Origin: Sipunculus nudus
Lineage: Eukaryota; Annelida; Sipuncula; Golfingiida; Sipunculidae
Length of the DNA: 64,000 nt
NCBI GenBank assembly: GCA_026874595.1
Contig: CM049316.1
Span: forward strand, 26,395,339-26,459,338
Direction: 5' to 3'
Positions 61,258 to 64,000 of the stretch are shown piece by piece; position 1 is the stretch's first letter, and each line of letters opens with the position of its first letter. The notes under the pieces are model-generated. The model saw nothing but the letters and a program-made list of their open reading frames with translations. It did not search any database and was not told the origin of the DNA. The position numbers and the translations under genes are program-made.

Positions 61258-61855
61258 ATGTTCAATGATAAACTTCGCCAGCAAGATGAAATCATATCAC
61301 AACAAGGTGGACAGATCTGTGAACTTAAAGAAAGAGTGAAAGTCTGTGAAGATAATTTAAAAGAAAAACAGACTGAAATAGAACAGCTTAAAAGGAATTA
61401 TGATGATTTACACCAATATAGTAGGAGGAACTCTGTTCGTATATCTGGTGTTAAGGAAGAAGAAGGAGAGAATATCGAAACAAAAGTACACCAGTTCTTT
61501 ACTGAGACACTGAACACAAACATCGGTCCACAAGACTATTGTCGCATACATCGGCTAGGAAAACCGACAGAGAATAACTGGAAGCACCGCGAGAAATCCT
61601 GGTCACATTCACAAACCACAACGCTAAGCGCAAGGCTCTTGGTGCGCGAAAACTATGCCGTACGATTGGCGGATCAACAAAAGTTTTCGTCAATGAGGAT
61701 CTCACAAGGCAACGAGCCGGTGTAGCCTACCAAGCCAGAGTACTAAAGAGAAAGACACTTGGACGTCGGATGGCTTTATCCACATCAGGATGTACAACAA
61801 TAGCACCATGCTATTTACACAAACAGACGACGTTACGAAAGTGTTCTCATAACGT
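61258..61855 (+). pseudogene. LINE ORF1 remnant, coiled-coil nucleic-acid chaperone type
   Basis: From the ATG at 61258 the frame encodes a coiled coil (heptads such as LKERVKVCEDNLKEKQTEI), then LHQYSRRNSVRISGVKEE, typical of the RRM start in L1/CR1-type ORF1p, and CRIHRLGKP. Near 61580 the homology moves to another frame (ILVTFTNHNAKRKALGARKL, later GGSTKVFVNEDLT). Near 61740 it moves again (KDTWTSDGFIHIRMYNNS), reaching a stop at about 61850. Two frameshifts make it non-functional. In intact elements the protein coats element RNA. Confidence 0.75.
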
Positions 61856-62817
61856 AATCAGGGTCCTTTTGTTGCGTCGAGGTCCGTAGTTCTTATGCAC
61901 TCACAATGACCATTAACTGTTTTGATTCCAACACATAACACTAATTTTGTTCGTGCGCACATCCATTGACTTTTACCCTGTCGCTATTCTAACCCATTAT
62001 GTATATTATACCGCATCCGATCAAATTTAGGAACACTTTTCTTGAATATATTCACGCTTTATACCACAAATCATTAATAGCTGCATTGCTCATGCACTAC
62101 CATACAGTAACTTTAATAACCTCCGGGTTTTGGGGGGCTCTCTTGTGTGACGCTGTCAAACCTTCTCTGCATAAACTTATTAAGCCTATATTCCTAGGTT
62201 GACCTATGCATAAGTCACTGTTCATTTGTATATATTCCTTGATTTGCGTTCCAGAATCCTGATCATGAGCCATATATCCCCAACGAAGTCTGGTCTTTCA
62301 TTGGCGCATTTCTGAAATGTCCTGTAAATTTAACGATTTTTTTAGTGATTTAGCTTATGATTACCTGTGTTATGTTGCAAACAACACACATGAACGAGTT
62401 TGTAGGCATACACTCCTTAAGGTAACGAGCAACTATATGTGTATCAATTTGAGGAGGGTATGCTGTTTCTTGCATGGGTAGCACACCGCAGCTCCCCACA
62501 AACATAATTTATCTGACAATCAACTGGTCCCCATTCTATCAATACCATTTTAATTTGGTTAAAAATTATGACCTAAGTTGAATGTAATTATATATGTGTT
62601 GTCTTTGTACTGTCTTGTAATGTAGTATATGATTGGATAACCTTATGCACTGCTGATCGCATGACTTACACCTTACGATTTTGCATGTTACAGCCGCTGG
62701 TCTTTGGCATAAATATTAGTAATGTCATAGACTGTATTTACTATAATCTTGTACTGATTTTATGGCTGTGACAATAGAACAATACCGTGAAAGGATTGGT
62801 ACTTATCATATTAGACA
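61856..62817. other. Gap between LINE ORF1 and ORF2
   Basis: About 960 bases without a recognised domain, longer than usual between LINE ORFs. It may hold an old insertion or decayed 5' part of ORF2. Confidence 0.4.
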
Positions 62818-64000
62818 ATGTACAAAGTCTATGAAAAAAATGGCAATTTAGTCCATACATTACTGCAGTCCTGCTCCTTTATATATTTTAGTAAAAGCTT
62901 TGTGAATATGATATTAGCACTTTGCTCAGATATTCACCCAAATCCAGGGCCTACAATCCCGGTTGATAAAACAAATCAGGGTGGTTCTTGGCTTACGTTT
63001 AGTCATTTGAATATACGAAGTATACTAGCTGAGCGTAAGATAGACGAGCTACACTATCTTTGTGAAGAAAAGAACATTGGTGTTCTAACTTTAACAGAGA
63101 CCTGGTTAGACTCCTCAGTGGACGACTCTTTGATAAAAATTGAAAATTTCCAGGACCCACTGAGATGTGACAGGTCACGGCATGGCGGCGGGGTGGCCAT
63201 TTATATTAAGGACTCCTTGCCTTATTGCAGGAGGAACGATTTGGAGTCGCATGGTATTGAATGTATATGGGTACAGATTTTCATTGGAAATTATTTTATT
63301 CTACTTGGTGCATACTACAGACCTCCTTGACAGTCTGTAGAAATATCCAATAACTTCCTAGAAACATTAGCGTCACGTATAGAGTTAGCAATGAGTGAAA
63401 AACCTCACTCTTTATTCATCACGGGAGATTTTAATGATAGATGTTTAAGCTGGGACTCCGATCACATTCAGAGTGACCTGAAAACTAAGCTTGTAGAACT
63501 AGTGGCACTAAATGGGTTGTTTCAGTTGGTGAATCAGCCAACTAGGATAACAGAATATTCATCTTCGCTATTAGATCTTGTAATTACAGATTCGCCCGGC
63601 TTAGTAAATGAAATTGATGTTGTGAGTCCTATTTCAACCTGTGATCATGGTATTTTAATTTGGAAAGTTGCTCACAGGCATGCAAAACTTAATGGGTATA
63701 AACGTGAAGTATTCTTTTACAACAGAGCGGATGGGACTCCGGGATTCATTAAAAAATGCACCTTGGGACACTGCTTTTGAAATATTTGATAACGTTTCAG
63801 ACGTACTTAACTTTTACAATAACATTCTGACAGGTTCAATTAAAGAACACATTCCCCACAAAATAGTATATATTAGGCCAAATGATAAATCGTGGATGAA
63901 TGGAGCTGTGAAAACCCTTATTAGAAAACGAAACAGACTCTGGAAAAGATACACACGGACGAAAGATTATACAGATTATCAAGCATACAAGAGGATTAGA
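62818..64000 (+). pseudogene. LINE ORF2, endonuclease part, interrupted and partial
   Basis: The frame starts near 62818 with a hydrophobic leader and a 2A-like DIHPNPGP at 62929-62952. The APE-type endonuclease then follows: FSHLNIRSI, LTETWLD, GGGVAIYIK, GAYYRPP, GDFND, SLLDLVITD and TCDHGIL. A TGA at 63328-63330 lies after GAYYRPP in the same frame as the continuation. A one-base loss between about 63727 and 63740 shifts the frame; homology goes on in the next frame (GLRDSLKNAPWDTAFEIF and RKRNRLWKRYTRTKDY) to the window edge. The intact protein would nick DNA and reverse transcribe element RNA. Confidence 0.85.

Larger units (their letters stand above)
61228..64000 (+). mobile_element. 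Degenerate APE-type LINE, runs off the right edge
   Basis: An ORF1 remnant (61258-61855) is followed by a gap of about 960 bases and ORF2 from 62818. The order, the coiled-coil ORF1, the APE-like endonuclease and the NPGP motif fit CR1/L2-like non-LTR elements common in molluscs. Frameshifts and a stop show it is inactive. The 5' end seems truncated near the TA array. The reverse transcriptase would lie beyond 64000. Confidence 0.85.

Overview
This is a eukaryotic, AT-rich and intron-rich window from an invertebrate genome, most likely a lophotrochozoan such as a mollusc. The reasons are spliced GT-AG genes, two innexin-type (invertebrate gap junction) genes, a digestive-type metallocarboxypeptidase cluster, many long (TA)n arrays, an APE-type LINE, a gag-bearing LTR element and dispersed repeats rich in GGCGCCACCTG and AGGTCA motifs. 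No organism name can be read from the sequence itself. No tRNA, rRNA or CRISPR was seen.

Region 1 (about 0.8-24.4 kb) is a tandem duplication of a roughly 10 kb unit on the minus strand. Each unit carries an M14-family procarboxypeptidase of the A/B type. The left copy (962-10405) assembles cleanly into 11 exons, all with GT-AG introns and matching phases. It predicts 476 residues with signal peptide, prodomain, a furin-like RVRR site, all three zinc ligands, the catalytic Tyr (codon split by an intron) and the catalytic Glu. The right copy (14144-24238) keeps ten of the exons, but exon 3 is not found, the exon 4 acceptor is gone and an in-frame TGA precedes the active-site Tyr and Glu. It is probably a pseudogene, yet it keeps a cleaner TATA box than the intact copy.

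Region 2 (24.4-41.3 kb) has no gene I can defend. It holds microsatellites, G/C homopolymers, a four-unit tandem repeat (28.98-30.31 kb) with a reverse-oriented relative at 34.7-35.5 kb, transposon-end-like fragments, a duplicated 0.7-1 kb block (36.6-38.4 kb) and one weak candidate first exon (27875-27943).

Region 3 (41.3-60.6 kb) contains two plus-strand paralogous innexin-like genes (41899-43763 and 57338-59962) with the same structure: an acceptor just upstream of the ATG, a short first coding exon and a long last exon. Between them lie a degenerate LINE 3' fragment, tandem repeats, and a 4.16 kb LTR retrotransposon with near-identical 0.8 kb LTRs that encodes only Gag. It sits inside one unit of the tandem-repeat family.

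Region 4 (61.2 kb to the right edge) is a degenerate APE-type LINE with a coiled-coil ORF1, and an endonuclease ORF2 preceded by a 2A-like DIHPNPGP motif. It runs off the window. The carboxypeptidases (extracellular digestion) and the innexins (cell-cell channels) show no functional link; the shared theme is local gene duplication in a repeat-rich region.
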